Counted from the first letter of the stretch, positions 26,647 through 35,237 are shown. The stretch: DNA of 64,000 nucleotides from Roseinatronobacter bogoriensis DSM 18756 (GCF_004366635.1 NZ_SORN01000001.1:943314-1007313); one strand, 5' to 3'. Notes: generated by a model from the letters alone, not told the origin. Numbers and translations are program-made.

Positions 26647-27049
26647 CTTTTCCTATAATTATCAGAGTGGTGGGGCTGTTCCGGCAGTGCTGTCTGCGCT
26701 GCTCATTTTCTCACGCGTAGTCGCCGAGTGTCGGGTGGTCGGCGCGCTTTCTTGCGGTGCCGAAACAACGCTGCGCGGAGTCAAGGGCGTCAGCCCGCCG
26801 CGCCTCAATGGGCCGTCCCCCGGCACGGCGATTTGGCTGGCCATTGCGCGCAGCTTTGATTTTGCGAGGATGTGGCAGGCATAAAGCGCTATAGCTTTGC
26901 CCGTGGCTCGCCGCACCACGGCCCGACGCTGCGCGGCTCACTCTTACAGGGATAGGGTCATCCAAAGGGTTGTGTCGTCGGAAGTAAGATTACGCGCTGA
27001 AACCTCGTTCGATAATACTCCAAGGTTTAAGCGCATCCCATGACTTCAA
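26647..27049. other. 403-bp intergenic region behind tRNA-Tyr
   Basis: Contains the 174-bp repeat copy A (26770-26943) and otherwise no gene I can support. The only open frame runs through the repeat and ends within it. Confidence 0.6.
26770..26943 (+). repeat. 174-bp dispersed repeat, copy A
   Basis: Shares with copies at 42872-43045 and 59849-60022 the left end TGCGCGG, a small stem-loop, the core GGCACGGCGATTTGGCTG, the block GGC-x-AGCATAAA-CGCTA, and the right end CGCACC-x-CGGCCC with GCTGCGCGGCT. All three copies are 174 bp. Here the left stem is GGGC-GTCA-GCCC (26785-26796). No transposase or terminal inverted repeats are visible. Confidence 0.8.
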
Positions 27050-27586
27050 TTACTCACGCGTTTGGATATAATTTAGTTCGTTTTCGATGTCTTCAATCAT
27101 CATGATTTGCCGTTTGGATAGAAATCTAACATCGCTTATGCGATCTAAGGCTCTGATTTCTTCAATCTTCCAGTCTTCTACGTCGTCAATCAATTTCTGG
27201 AACAAAGTCTCTTTCTCGCCTTGCAACTTACTTCCCAGATCGTTGCATTCTGTTATTGCTTCCATTCTTGCAATTGAAACAGAAGTCACAGTTTCGGGTT
27301 TGCCCATACTATCGTGGCGTCGATGCAGTTCTCTGACGCGTGTTTTGAGCTGAACAGCGTGAATATTTAGCGCATGGATAGCTTCATCAAACGCTGCGAT
27401 CGTCGCTGCATGGGCGCGCCGCTGCTCAGACGCATCGATCATTGACTGGTTTTCACGCGAAAATTTGTGACTGTCTTGCGCGATCTTGCGCGCAGTCAGA
27501 ATTGACCAAAGTGCAAGCGCTGCCGCTAATACCGCAGCTAACGTTTGTATAAGTTCCAGAGCATTGTTCGTTAAAAACTCATCCAT
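27050..27586 (-). CDS. Hypothetical membrane-anchored coiled-coil protein
   Basis: 178 residues: one N-terminal membrane helix (about residues 10-30, ELIQTLAAVLAAALALWSIL), then a long charged region with coiled-coil character (RRAHAATIAAFDEAIHALNI; MIEDIENELNYIQTRE). I recognise no domain. Base composition is visibly AT-richer than its neighbours and it uses codons such as TTA and ATA, suggesting acquisition. It overlaps the end of lepA by eight bases and lies between lepA and the tRNA-Tyr/repeat region. Confidence 0.7.
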   Translation of the reverse strand: MDEFLTNNALELIQTLAAVLAAALALWSILTARKIAQDSHKFSRENQSMIDASEQRRAHAATIAAFDEAIHALNIHAVQLKTRVRELHRRHDSMGKPETVTSVSIARMEAITECNDLGSKLQGEKETLFQKLIDDVEDWKIEEIRALDRISDVRFLSKRQIMMIEDIENELNYIQTRE

Positions 27587-29378
27587 CCATCTTCAACGCC
27601 GAGATAAACGCCTGCTGCGGAATCTCCACTTTCCCGAACTGGCGCATCTTCTTCTTCCCGGCCTTCTGCTTCTCCAGCAGTTTCTTCTTCCGCGTCACGT
27701 CGCCGCCATAGCATTTCGCGGTCACATCCTTGCGCAGCGCCGCCAAAGTCTCGCGCGCGATGACCTTGCCGCCGATGGCCGCCTGAATCGGGATCTTGAA
27801 CATGTGCCGGGGGATCAGGTCTTTCAGCTTCTCGCACATCGCCCGGCCCCGCCCTTCGGCGCGGTCACGGTGCACCATCATCGACAGCGCATCAACGGGT
27901 TCGTCATTCACAAGGATCTGCATCTTGACCAGATTATCCTGCCGGTAGCCGGTAATCTCGTAGTCAAAGGACGCATAGCCCTTGGTGATGGATTTCAGCC
28001 GGTCGTAGAAATCGAACACCACCTCATTGAGCGGCAGGTCATAGACCACCATCGCGCGGCTGCCGGCATAGGTCAGTTCCTGTTGGATGCCCCGCCGGTC
28101 CTGACAAAGTTTCAGCACATCGCCCAGGTAATCATCCGGCACCAGAATCGTGGCCTTGATGCGCGGCTCTTCAATATGGTCCACATGGGTCAGGTCGGGC
28201 AGGTCGGCGGGGTTGTGCAATTCCTGCACCTCGCCCGAGCGCATATGCACATGATAGACCACACTTGGCGCTGTGGTGATCAGGTCAATGCCATATTCGC
28301 GCTCCAGCCGGTCGCGGATCACTTCCAGATGCAGCAAGCCCAGAAAGCCACAGCGGAAGCCAAACCCAAGCGCGGCAGAGCTTTCCATCTCATAGCTGAA
28401 AGACGCGTCATTGAGGGCGAGTTTTTCAATCGCCGTGCGCAGGTCTTCGAATTCCGCCGAATCGACCGGGAACAGCCCACAGAACACCACAGGCACGGAG
28501 GGTTTGAACCCCGGCAGCGGTGTTTCGCAGCCCTTTTTCTCATGGGTGATGGTATCGCCCACCTTGGTGTCGCGCACCTGTTTGATGCTGGCTGTCAGAA
28601 CACCAATCTCGCCCGGTCCCAGCTCTGCCACATCGACCATCGCCGGTTTCAGCACCGCCAGTTTGTCGATGCCGTATTTCGCGCCCGTCTGCATCATCTT
28701 GATGTTGTCACCCTTGCGGATGACCCCGTCCATGACGCGGATCAGCACCACCACGCCCAGATAGGGGTCGTACCAACTGTCAACCAGCATGGCTTTCAGC
28801 GGCGCGTTGCGGTCGCCCTGCGGGGCGGGCAGGCGGGTGACGATCGCTTCCAGCACATCGGGAATACCCAGGCCGGATTTTGCGGAAATCAGCACGGCAT
28901 CAGAGGCGTCCAGCCCGATCACATCTTCAATCTGCGCGCGCACCTGCTCTGGCTCGGCCGCGGGCAGGTCGATCTTGTTGAGGACGGGCACGATCTCATG
29001 ATCCGCCTCTATCGCGGTGTAGACATTGGCCAAGGTTTGCGCCTCGACCCCTTGCGAGGCGTCCACCACCAGAAGCGAGCCTTCCACCGCCCGCATGGAG
29101 CGCGACACTTCATAGGCAAAGTCCACATGGCCGGGCGTGTCAATCAGGTTCAGGACGTAATCCTGCCCGTCATTGGCGCGGTAGTCGATGCGCACTGTGT
29201 TGGCCTTGATGGTGATGCCGCGTTCACGCTCAATATCCATCGCGTCGAGCATCTGCTCTTTCATGTCACGATCAGCGACTGTGCCGGTTGACTGGATCAG
29301 CCGGTCAGCTAGCGTGGATTTACCGTGGTCGATATGCGCCACGATCGAGAAATTGCGGATATTTGCGAGCTCTGTCAT
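27579..29378 (-). CDS. lepA: Elongation factor 4 (LepA)
   Basis: A 599-residue translational GTPase that binds stalled ribosomes and is linked to back-translocation and 30S biogenesis. The G domain starts with FSIVAHIDHGKSTLADR (P-loop near residues 14-22), then DTPGHVDFAYEVSRS and NKIDLPAAEPE. The LepA-specific C-terminal domain ends KKKLLEKQKAGKKKMRQFG, the tRNA-mimic tail. Normal length; start ATG at 29378. Confidence 0.97.
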   Translation of the reverse strand: MTELANIRNFSIVAHIDHGKSTLADRLIQSTGTVADRDMKEQMLDAMDIERERGITIKANTVRIDYRANDGQDYVLNLIDTPGHVDFAYEVSRSMRAVEGSLLVVDASQGVEAQTLANVYTAIEADHEIVPVLNKIDLPAAEPEQVRAQIEDVIGLDASDAVLISAKSGLGIPDVLEAIVTRLPAPQGDRNAPLKAMLVDSWYDPYLGVVVLIRVMDGVIRKGDNIKMMQTGAKYGIDKLAVLKPAMVDVAELGPGEIGVLTASIKQVRDTKVGDTITHEKKGCETPLPGFKPSVPVVFCGLFPVDSAEFEDLRTAIEKLALNDASFSYEMESSAALGFGFRCGFLGLLHLEVIRDRLEREYGIDLITTAPSVVYHVHMRSGEVQELHNPADLPDLTHVDHIEEPRIKATILVPDDYLGDVLKLCQDRRGIQQELTYAGSRAMVVYDLPLNEVVFDFYDRLKSITKGYASFDYEITGYRQDNLVKMQILVNDEPVDALSMMVHRDRAEGRGRAMCEKLKDLIPRHMFKIPIQAAIGGKVIARETLAALRKDVTAKCYGGDVTRKKKLLEKQKAGKKKMRQFGKVEIPQQAFISALKMDG

Positions 29379-29421
29379 GATGCTCGTATGTAGTGGAAAA
29401 TGGCGCTGGTCAATATGCCTT

Positions 29422-29448
29422 GCACGCGCAGATCAGTTCTGCGCGTGC
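29422..29448 (-). terminator. Hairpin at the end of the DUF1989 gene
   Basis: A perfect ten-base-pair stem (GCACGCGCAG/CTGCGCGTGC) whose loop contains the stop codon of the DUF1989 gene. No T tract follows on the minus strand, so it may protect the 3' end or reduce read-through into lepA rather than terminate alone. Confidence 0.4.
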
Positions 29449-30281
29449 CTGCGCGAATAGCGGTTGTTCGATGGGCTGTACCAGCCATCCAGCGAACCGG
29501 CCGCGGGGGCATGGATTGTCACTTCCAGCGGGTGGCATTGGGCGGTATCTGACGAATGTTCCGCTCCGCAATCACCACCCGGACAGGCCGACAGGGCGCA
29601 TAGCAGGTCTATTTCGGCAAAGAATTCGATGAAATCCCCTTTGCGCGCGGGGCTGGCCTTCATGAAATACTGCCCGGTGTCGCGGGTGAAGCCGGTGCAC
29701 ATGAACACGTTAAGCACATCATGGACCAGCGCCTCTGCCTCATGCAGGGGTTTTTCCAACTCATCCGCCAATGCCCGCGTCAGGTTGGAATGGCAGGTGT
29801 GGTGATAGTCCTGCCCGCTCAGCAGATGGTGGGTATACGGGTCGCAGCGCGTGCCGATCACGTCATGAACGCGCCCGCCATGTTCATCCACCCCGTACCA
29901 GTCGAGTGAATCTTCCAGAACGGTCGCCATGGGGCGCAGATAGGGCAGGCAGGACCAAAGCCTGTCGCCTGTGCGGATATGGCTGCCATGCAGCGCGCGG
30001 GTCTTGCCGGAATAGAAGCGCTCTTCCAGATTGCGGGCCTCAAACAGGTTCAGATCACCGACCTGCGGGCCTTCGGGGCAGGATATGCGAAAGAAGCTAC
30101 CGGCGGTGACATAAAAGCAGCGCGCTTCGCGCGGGGGAATGACAATGCGCCCTGTCTGTGTGGCACCGGTTCGTGCGGCGCGGTATTGCTCCATCGGGGG
30201 AATGCGCAGGGTCTCATTCGGATAACAGATCACGGGGGCGACGGCGCGGCGCGCCTCGGCATCCTTTGGGGGCTTTGGCAT
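29433..30281 (-). CDS. Urea carboxylase-associated family protein (DUF1989)
   Basis: 282 residues with the DUF1989 fold: RIVIPPREARCFYVTAGSFF near the start, GPQVGDLNLFEA, SHIRTGDRLWSC and CHSNLTRALADE. Members sit beside urea/allophanate enzymes or act as guanidine-related accessory proteins, but no such genes are near. A cysteine-rich tail (LCALSACPGGDCGAEHS) could bind metal. The ATG at 30281 has GGAG seven bases upstream. It overlaps the upstream small gene by one base. Confidence 0.85.
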   Translation of the reverse strand: MPKPPKDAEARRAVAPVICYPNETLRIPPMEQYRAARTGATQTGRIVIPPREARCFYVTAGSFFRISCPEGPQVGDLNLFEARNLEERFYSGKTRALHGSHIRTGDRLWSCLPYLRPMATVLEDSLDWYGVDEHGGRVHDVIGTRCDPYTHHLLSGQDYHHTCHSNLTRALADELEKPLHEAEALVHDVLNVFMCTGFTRDTGQYFMKASPARKGDFIEFFAEIDLLCALSACPGGDCGAEHSSDTAQCHPLEVTIHAPAAGSLDGWYSPSNNRYSRRHAQN

Positions 30282-30481
30282 CACTTTTCTCCTGCAAGGC
30301 AATATCTCGGCTCACGGCCCTTGGGCAGGGCCGTTTCTGCGCCACAGGCGACACATGTAAACAGCACGCGGCCATCCGCCAGTTTGCGTGTGTCCTGTCG
30401 CCAGCGACACTCACGCCGCTTCCACGGCTGAAGGACCAGAATCAGTGCAACGACAATCAGAACGCCAAGAACGAGGATCAT
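30281..30481 (-). CDS. Small membrane protein with a CxxC knuckle
   Basis: 66 residues: an N-terminal membrane helix (ILVLGVLIVVALILVL) and a soluble end with CVACGAE plus a further cysteine (RYCLAGEK), possibly a zinc or redox site. No family recognised. It overlaps the DUF1989 start (TGATG), which supports real, coupled translation. Confidence is limited by size and a weak ribosome site. Confidence 0.55.
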   Translation of the reverse strand: MILVLGVLIVVALILVLQPWKRRECRWRQDTRKLADGRVLFTCVACGAETALPKGREPRYCLAGEK

Positions 30482-30512
30482 GCCTCAACTGTGGGGCGCA
30501 CAGGATGCAAGG

Positions 30513-31133
30513 TCAAGGGATTGTCACCATCCCTGCCGCGCGCAATTCGGCATGATCAGGATACCACATCGGGTTCTGCGGCAGGGTTCCCAGCCTTTCG
30601 ACAAATTTCTCGTCTATGGATTGCGCACGGTAAATCGCCAGATCCCGCTGCATTTCAACGGCCGGGTCGATCATGCCGAAGTGATTGTCGCGCTGTAGCG
30701 CATATCCGTGCAGCCCGATCTGCCCCTCTGGCGAAAGTGACCGGGCAGAACCGCCTGCAAAGATGAGGGCACAGGCCGATGCGCAATGACCATCGACATG
30801 GGTGGCAATCTGGTGTTCGCGCAACACTGTGACCACGCCCCGCGCTTCGGCGACATATCCGCCACGGCTGTCCAGCACCATACGCTTGATCTGAGGATGT
30901 GCCGCGACCATGTTGCGAAGCGCCTCGGTCATGCCAAAATCCACCAGCCCGTTGAATTCGAAAGACTGGCCATCATCACTCAGCGATAATTCGAATTGCG
31001 GCGGCGGGGCAATGCGTTGCGGTTTTGGCAAGGCTTCAGTCCGGGCCATGCCAATACCGATGATCGCAAGTCCTATAAGCGCAAGCCCCAGTAGGACGCG
31101 CAACACATAAATATCGATTGGCCGTTCATGCAT
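30513..31133 (-). CDS. ClpP/crotonase-fold periplasmic protein (COG3904-like)
   Basis: About 206 residues. An N-terminal membrane anchor (YVLRVLLGLALIGLAIIGIG) is followed by a ClpP-like fold: FNGLVDFGMTEALRNMV, VLDSRGGYVAEARGV and GHCASACALIFAGG. The serine in SACAL sits where the ClpP/SppA nucleophile would be. It is predicted to face the periplasm, and its substrate is unknown. I prefer the ATG at 31133, although a GTG at 31148 is also in frame. Confidence 0.72.
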   Translation of the reverse strand: MHERPIDIYVLRVLLGLALIGLAIIGIGMARTEALPKPQRIAPPPQFELSLSDDGQSFEFNGLVDFGMTEALRNMVAAHPQIKRMVLDSRGGYVAEARGVVTVLREHQIATHVDGHCASACALIFAGGSARSLSPEGQIGLHGYALQRDNHFGMIDPAVEMQRDLAIYRAQSIDEKFVERLGTLPQNPMWYPDHAELRAAGMVTIP

Positions 31134-31267
31134 CTGTCCAAGATGCACGGAAAGTACATATTTTTCTACGGTCGATTTGTCGCAATAGCGCCATTGTCAG
31201 AAACAGCACGAAAAAACCGCGCCCCTGTGTGCAAGGGCGCGGTTTCCGAAGCAATTGGGCAGCAGGT

Positions 31268-32047
31268 TTACAATACCCGCTCGACCATCATCTTTTTGAT
31301 TTCAGAAATTGCCTTGGCCGGATTCAGCCCCTTGGGGCAGGTCTTGGCGCAATTCATGATCGTGTGGCAGCGATAAAGCTTGAATGGATCATGCAGGTCA
31401 TCCAGACGCTCGCCCGTTGCTTCATCGCGCGAGTCGATCAGCCAGCGATAGGCATGAAGCAGCGATGCAGGGCCAAGATAACGGTCGCCATTCCACCAAT
31501 AGCTGGGGCAGGAGGTCGAGCAGCAGGCGCACATCACGCATTCATATAGCCCGTCCAGCTTTTCACGGTCTTCGATCGACTGCCGCCACTCTTTCGCGGG
31601 CGTGTTAGAGCTAGTCTCCAGCCACGGTTTGATGCTGGCATGCTGCGCGTAGAAATGCGTCAGATCCGGCACCAGATCCTTGACCACAGGCATATGGGGC
31701 AGGGGGTAGATCTTGATATCGCCCTTCACCTCATCCATGCCGAAAATGCAGGCAAGCTTGTTGCCGCCGTCAATATTCATCGCGCAAGACCCACAAATCC
31801 CCTCGCGGCAGGACCGGCGGAAGGTCAGGGTCGGGTCAATCTCGCTCTTGATCTTGATCAAGGCGTCCAGAACCATCGGGCCGCAGGTATCCATATCGAC
31901 AAAATACGTGTCAACGCGCGGGTTTTCACCATCATCCGGGTTCCAGCGATAGATCTGGAATTTACGCAGGTTCTTGGCGCCCTCGGGCTTTGGCCAGGTC
32001 TTGCCTGTACGCATCTGGCTATTCTTGGGCAGGGTCAGTTGGACCAT
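31268..32047 (-). CDS. sdhB: Succinate dehydrogenase iron-sulfur subunit SdhB
   Basis: 259 residues of complex II. The [2Fe-2S] ligands lie in CREGICGSCAMN with a further Cys in LACIFG. The C-terminal part carries the [4Fe-4S] and [3Fe-4S] ligands (CVMCACCSTSCPSYWW; CHTIMNCAKTCPKGLNP). It passes electrons from FAD to quinone. Start ATG at 32047 preceded by a perfect AAGGAGG. Last gene of the operon, ten bases behind a small lipoprotein gene. Confidence 0.97.
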   Translation of the reverse strand: MVQLTLPKNSQMRTGKTWPKPEGAKNLRKFQIYRWNPDDGENPRVDTYFVDMDTCGPMVLDALIKIKSEIDPTLTFRRSCREGICGSCAMNIDGGNKLACIFGMDEVKGDIKIYPLPHMPVVKDLVPDLTHFYAQHASIKPWLETSSNTPAKEWRQSIEDREKLDGLYECVMCACCSTSCPSYWWNGDRYLGPASLLHAYRWLIDSRDEATGERLDDLHDPFKLYRCHTIMNCAKTCPKGLNPAKAISEIKKMMVERVL

Positions 32048-32057
32048 GAGTGCCTCC

Positions 32058-32372
32058 TTAAAGCAGGAACGGGGCAAGCCCGTCTGTGGCTAGACATCTA
32101 ATCGTTTCGGGCCGTGTGGCAATCTCGACCACCAGCTCGCTGGTCTGGGGGCTGACAGTGCTTTGCCCCGCTGCCAGCGCAAGCCGTGTCAATTCGCTGG
32201 CGCTGGCATTGTTGATGACGCAATGACTGGCCGGTTCCAGCGGTATGCCGGGAAAGTTCTCGGCCAGGGCAGGGCGCACGGCACTGCGCGCGGCATCGCG
32301 GGCCAACTGGTCTTGCACATCTGCACAAGCGACCAGCGCCAGCAATGCCCAGACTGCGGCAAAGCGGATCAA
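32058..32372 (-). CDS. Small predicted lipoprotein inserted between sdhA and sdhB
   Basis: 104 residues beginning MIRFAAVWALLALVACADVQ, a signal peptide ending in the lipobox LVAC. The mature part is unremarkable, with two further cysteines (SHCVINNAS, IRCLATDG) that could form a disulfide. No family recognised. The start overlaps the sdhA stop by four bases and the end lies ten bases before sdhB, so it is an integral member of the sdh operon. Confidence 0.75.
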   Translation of the reverse strand: MIRFAAVWALLALVACADVQDQLARDAARSAVRPALAENFPGIPLEPASHCVINNASASELTRLALAAGQSTVSPQTSELVVEIATRPETIRCLATDGLAPFLL

Positions 32373-34174
32373 TAGACACGCGCCTTTGGCGCAATCTTCT
32401 TCATGTCGATCCCGCCATCGGCTTCGGCGGTCAATGGCGTGGTGACAACAGGCCGGTAATCCAGCCGCACTTCTGCCCCGTCAGCCCAAGCCAGCGTATG
32501 CTTGCGCCAATTGGCATCGTCGCGATCGGGGTAATCCTCATGCGCATGTGCGCCGCGGCTTTCCTTGCGCGCCTCTGCGCTGACCACTGTGGTCAGGGCA
32601 CATGGCATCAGGTTGTCCAGTTCCAGCGTTTCCATCAAATCAGTGTTCCAGACCAGTGAACGGTCGGTGACCTTCAGATCAGCTGTCTTGGCGGCAACGG
32701 CCTTCATTTTCGTGCAGCCTTCGGCCAGGGTCTTGTCGGTGCGGAACACGGCCGCATCTGCCTGCATGGTTTTCTGCATCTCAAGGCGCAGTTCAGCCGT
32801 CGGTATCGCCCCGTTGAGGTTGCGGAAATGGTCAAACCGCGCGACAGCCTTGTCCACACTCGCCTTGTTCAGCGTCGGGTTGGCGGCTTTCGGGTCGACC
32901 ACCTGCCCGGCACGGATGGCCGCAGCGCGGCCAAACACAACAAGGTCGATCAGTGAATTGGACCCAAGGCGGTTGGCGCCATGCACACTTGCGCAGGCCG
33001 CTTCGCCAACAGCCATCAGGCCGGGGGCAATGCGGTCCGGGTTCTCGCTATCGGCATTCAGCACTTCACCCCAGTAATTCGTGGGAATGCCGCCCATATT
33101 GTAATGCACGGTCGGCAAAACCGGGATCGGTTCCTTGTTCACATCGACACCAGCAAACACACGCGCACTCTCCGAGATTCCGGGCAAGCGCAGTTTCAGT
33201 GTCTCTGGTGGCAGGTGGTTCAGGTGCAGGTGGATATGGTCCTTGTTCGGACCGACACCGCGCCCTTCCCGGATTTCCATGGTCATGCAGCGCGACACCA
33301 CATCGCGGCTGGCCAGATCCTTGTAGGTGGGGGCATAGCGCTCCATGAAGCGTTCGCCCTCGGAATTGGTCAGATACCCGCCCTCGCCGCGCGCGCCCTC
33401 AGTAATCAGACAGCCCGCGCCATAGATGCCGGTCGGGTGGAACTGGACGAATTCCATGTCCTGCAACGGCAGACCCGCCCGCGCGATCATGCCATTGCCG
33501 TCGCCTGTGCAGGTATGCGCCGAAGTGGCAGAGAAATAGGCGCGCCCATAACCACCTGTTGCCAGCACGACCATCTTGGCGCTGAACAGATGCAACGTGC
33601 CGTCATCCAGCTTCCACGCCAGCACGCCCTGACACACCCCATCTTCGGACATGATCAGGTCAGTGGCGAAATACTCGATGAAGAATTCGGCCTTCTGCTT
33701 GACGGACTGGCCATAGAGCGTGTGCAGCATGGCGTGGCCCGTGCGGTCGGCAGCGGCGCAAGTGCGTTGCACGGGCGGGCCTTCACCATATTCGGTTGTA
33801 TGGCCGCCAAAGGGGCGCTGGTAGATCTTGCCTTCCTCGGTGCGCGAAAACGGAACGCCGTAATGTTCCAGTTCATACACGGCCTTGGGCGCTTCGCGGG
33901 CCAAGTACTCCATGGCATCCGTATCACCCAGCCAGTCGCTGCCCTTGACTGTGTCATACATATGCCACTGCCAGCTATCCGGGCCCATATTGCCCAGACT
34001 GGCCGCAATGCCACCCTGCGCCGCAACTGTGTGCGAGCGGGTCGGGAAAACCTTGGTCACGCAAGCGGTCTTCAGCCCTTGCTCGGCCATCCCCAGTGTC
34101 GCGCGCAAGCCAGCGCCACCTGCGCCAACCACGACAACGTCGTAAAAATGTTCTTCAATCTTGTATGCAGACAT
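32369..34174 (-). CDS. sdhA: Succinate dehydrogenase flavoprotein subunit SdhA
   Basis: A 601-residue catalytic subunit oxidising succinate to fumarate. The dinucleotide-binding VVVVGAGGAGLRA is near residue 13, and the FAD-linking histidine lies in TRSHTVAAQGG (H48). The active site includes FVQFHPTGIYGAG and PVLPTVHYNMGGIPTN. FAD attachment probably needs the SdhE encoded at 15967. Confidence 0.97.
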   Translation of the reverse strand: MSAYKIEEHFYDVVVVGAGGAGLRATLGMAEQGLKTACVTKVFPTRSHTVAAQGGIAASLGNMGPDSWQWHMYDTVKGSDWLGDTDAMEYLAREAPKAVYELEHYGVPFSRTEEGKIYQRPFGGHTTEYGEGPPVQRTCAAADRTGHAMLHTLYGQSVKQKAEFFIEYFATDLIMSEDGVCQGVLAWKLDDGTLHLFSAKMVVLATGGYGRAYFSATSAHTCTGDGNGMIARAGLPLQDMEFVQFHPTGIYGAGCLITEGARGEGGYLTNSEGERFMERYAPTYKDLASRDVVSRCMTMEIREGRGVGPNKDHIHLHLNHLPPETLKLRLPGISESARVFAGVDVNKEPIPVLPTVHYNMGGIPTNYWGEVLNADSENPDRIAPGLMAVGEAACASVHGANRLGSNSLIDLVVFGRAAAIRAGQVVDPKAANPTLNKASVDKAVARFDHFRNLNGAIPTAELRLEMQKTMQADAAVFRTDKTLAEGCTKMKAVAAKTADLKVTDRSLVWNTDLMETLELDNLMPCALTTVVSAEARKESRGAHAHEDYPDRDDANWRKHTLAWADGAEVRLDYRPVVTTPLTAEADGGIDMKKIAPKARVY

Positions 34175-34183
34175 GTCTTTCCC

Positions 34184-34564
34184 TCAAGCGCTGAACAGCA
34201 CAGTTGCAACCGACAGCACACCAGCCACACCAAAGGCCCAGCATAGCAGCGTATTGGCCAAAAGCGCGGCAGTGCGCTGCGCCTTGTTGGGGACGTAGTC
34301 CTCAATCACAGTCTGCAAACCTTGTTGCAAATGCGCAAACACCGTGATGATGAACAACACAGCCACCAACGCGTGCCAGAGATTGGAGTAGGTGGCAACA
34401 AATGCCTCATGTCCACCGCCCAATGTGCGCCCGAACGGAAAGATGAACAGCAGTGTCAGCGGAATAAGCGCAACGGATGTTACGCGCTGCGACCACCAGT
34501 GATGCGATCCTTCGCCTGCTGCGCCATGCCCATGGACGCGGGCGTAATCTGTCTTGAAACCCAT
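34184..34564 (-). CDS. sdhD: Succinate dehydrogenase membrane anchor SdhD
   Basis: 126 residues with three membrane helices (VALIPLTLLFIFPF; LWHALVAVLFIITVFAHLQQ; LANTLLCWAFGVAGVLSV). The histidine of HLQQGLQTVIEDYV is the usual heme b ligand region, and SHHWWSQRVTSV before helix 1 is typical of alphaproteobacterial SdhD. It is 12 bases behind sdhC. Confidence 0.93.
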   Translation of the reverse strand: MGFKTDYARVHGHGAAGEGSHHWWSQRVTSVALIPLTLLFIFPFGRTLGGGHEAFVATYSNLWHALVAVLFIITVFAHLQQGLQTVIEDYVPNKAQRTAALLANTLLCWAFGVAGVLSVATVLFSA

Positions 34565-34576
34565 AGTCCTGCCTCC

Positions 34577-34960
34577 TCAGACGATGATGATGGTCAAAAG
34601 CGTCAGCACAGCGGTTCCAGCGAACACGCCATAGCTGGTCTTTTCGACCGTTTCGACATCCATCATGCGTCCGGTGTCCCAGATTAGGTGCCGTATGGAA
34701 TTGAGCATGTGATACCAAAGTGCCGCCAATGACCCGATCAGAACCAGCAAGCCCAGGATCGAGGTCAACAGACCATCAACCGTGGCGAAATACTCCGCAC
34801 TGAATGCGCCTGCGGCGAACCACCAGACAATCAGGATCGCTGCCAGCGTCATGCCAACCCCGGTGATGCGATTCAGAATTGACGTGATGCCCGACAATGG
34901 AAGGCGGTATATTTGCAAATGTGGCGATAATGGGCGATTGCCCCGGTTCACATCGGCCAT
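34577..34960 (-). CDS. sdhC: Succinate dehydrogenase cytochrome b556 subunit SdhC
   Basis: 127 residues. The family start RPLSPHLQIYRLPLSGITSI (quinone-site serine and arginine region) leads into three helices. The heme-ligand segment is WYHMLNSIRHLIWDTG in the second half. First gene of sdhC-sdhD-sdhA-lipoprotein-sdhB. Confidence 0.95.
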   Translation of the reverse strand: MADVNRGNRPLSPHLQIYRLPLSGITSILNRITGVGMTLAAILIVWWFAAGAFSAEYFATVDGLLTSILGLLVLIGSLAALWYHMLNSIRHLIWDTGRMMDVETVEKTSYGVFAGTAVLTLLTIIIV

Positions 34961-35111
34961 GAAAGGCTCCCTTTGCTCCGACAGGGCTGCGGAATGGCAG
35001 CCATGAACTATATGCGCTTCACATACTGATTTTCACGCGAATGTCACGCACTCAGGTGAAAAGCACAGGTTAAAATACATATGTTTGCGACAAAATCCTC
35101 TTCCTTGGGGG

Positions 35112-35148
35112 TTTTGTGATCACGCGTTTGAATTAAGTGATCACAAAT
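35112..35148. promoter_or_regulatory. Paired palindromic operator GTGATCAC upstream of sdhC
   Basis: Two copies of the perfect palindrome GTGATCAC lie at 35116-35123 and 35137-35144, exactly 21 bp centre to centre. Outer flanks mirror each other (TTTT before, AAA after), so the whole is one larger inverted repeat. Two helical turns of spacing place both sites on one DNA face. It lies about 155 bp before sdhC and 90 bp behind mch. The binding protein is not identified; GntR-like and CRP-like sites both resemble it. Confidence 0.6.
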
Positions 35149-35237
35149 TATCGCGGCAAGCCCAAGGGAAAAGCACCTCAGAGTCGCGCCGGGAATCATG
35201 CGGCGTCCGTTATGCCTGTTCCCGCGCGCAAGCCGGG

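Noticed and set aside
31848..31861. Perfect FNR-type palindrome TTGATCTTGATCAA
   Set aside because: It lies inside sdhB and encodes the in-frame stretch LIKIK; its position makes regulation unlikely.
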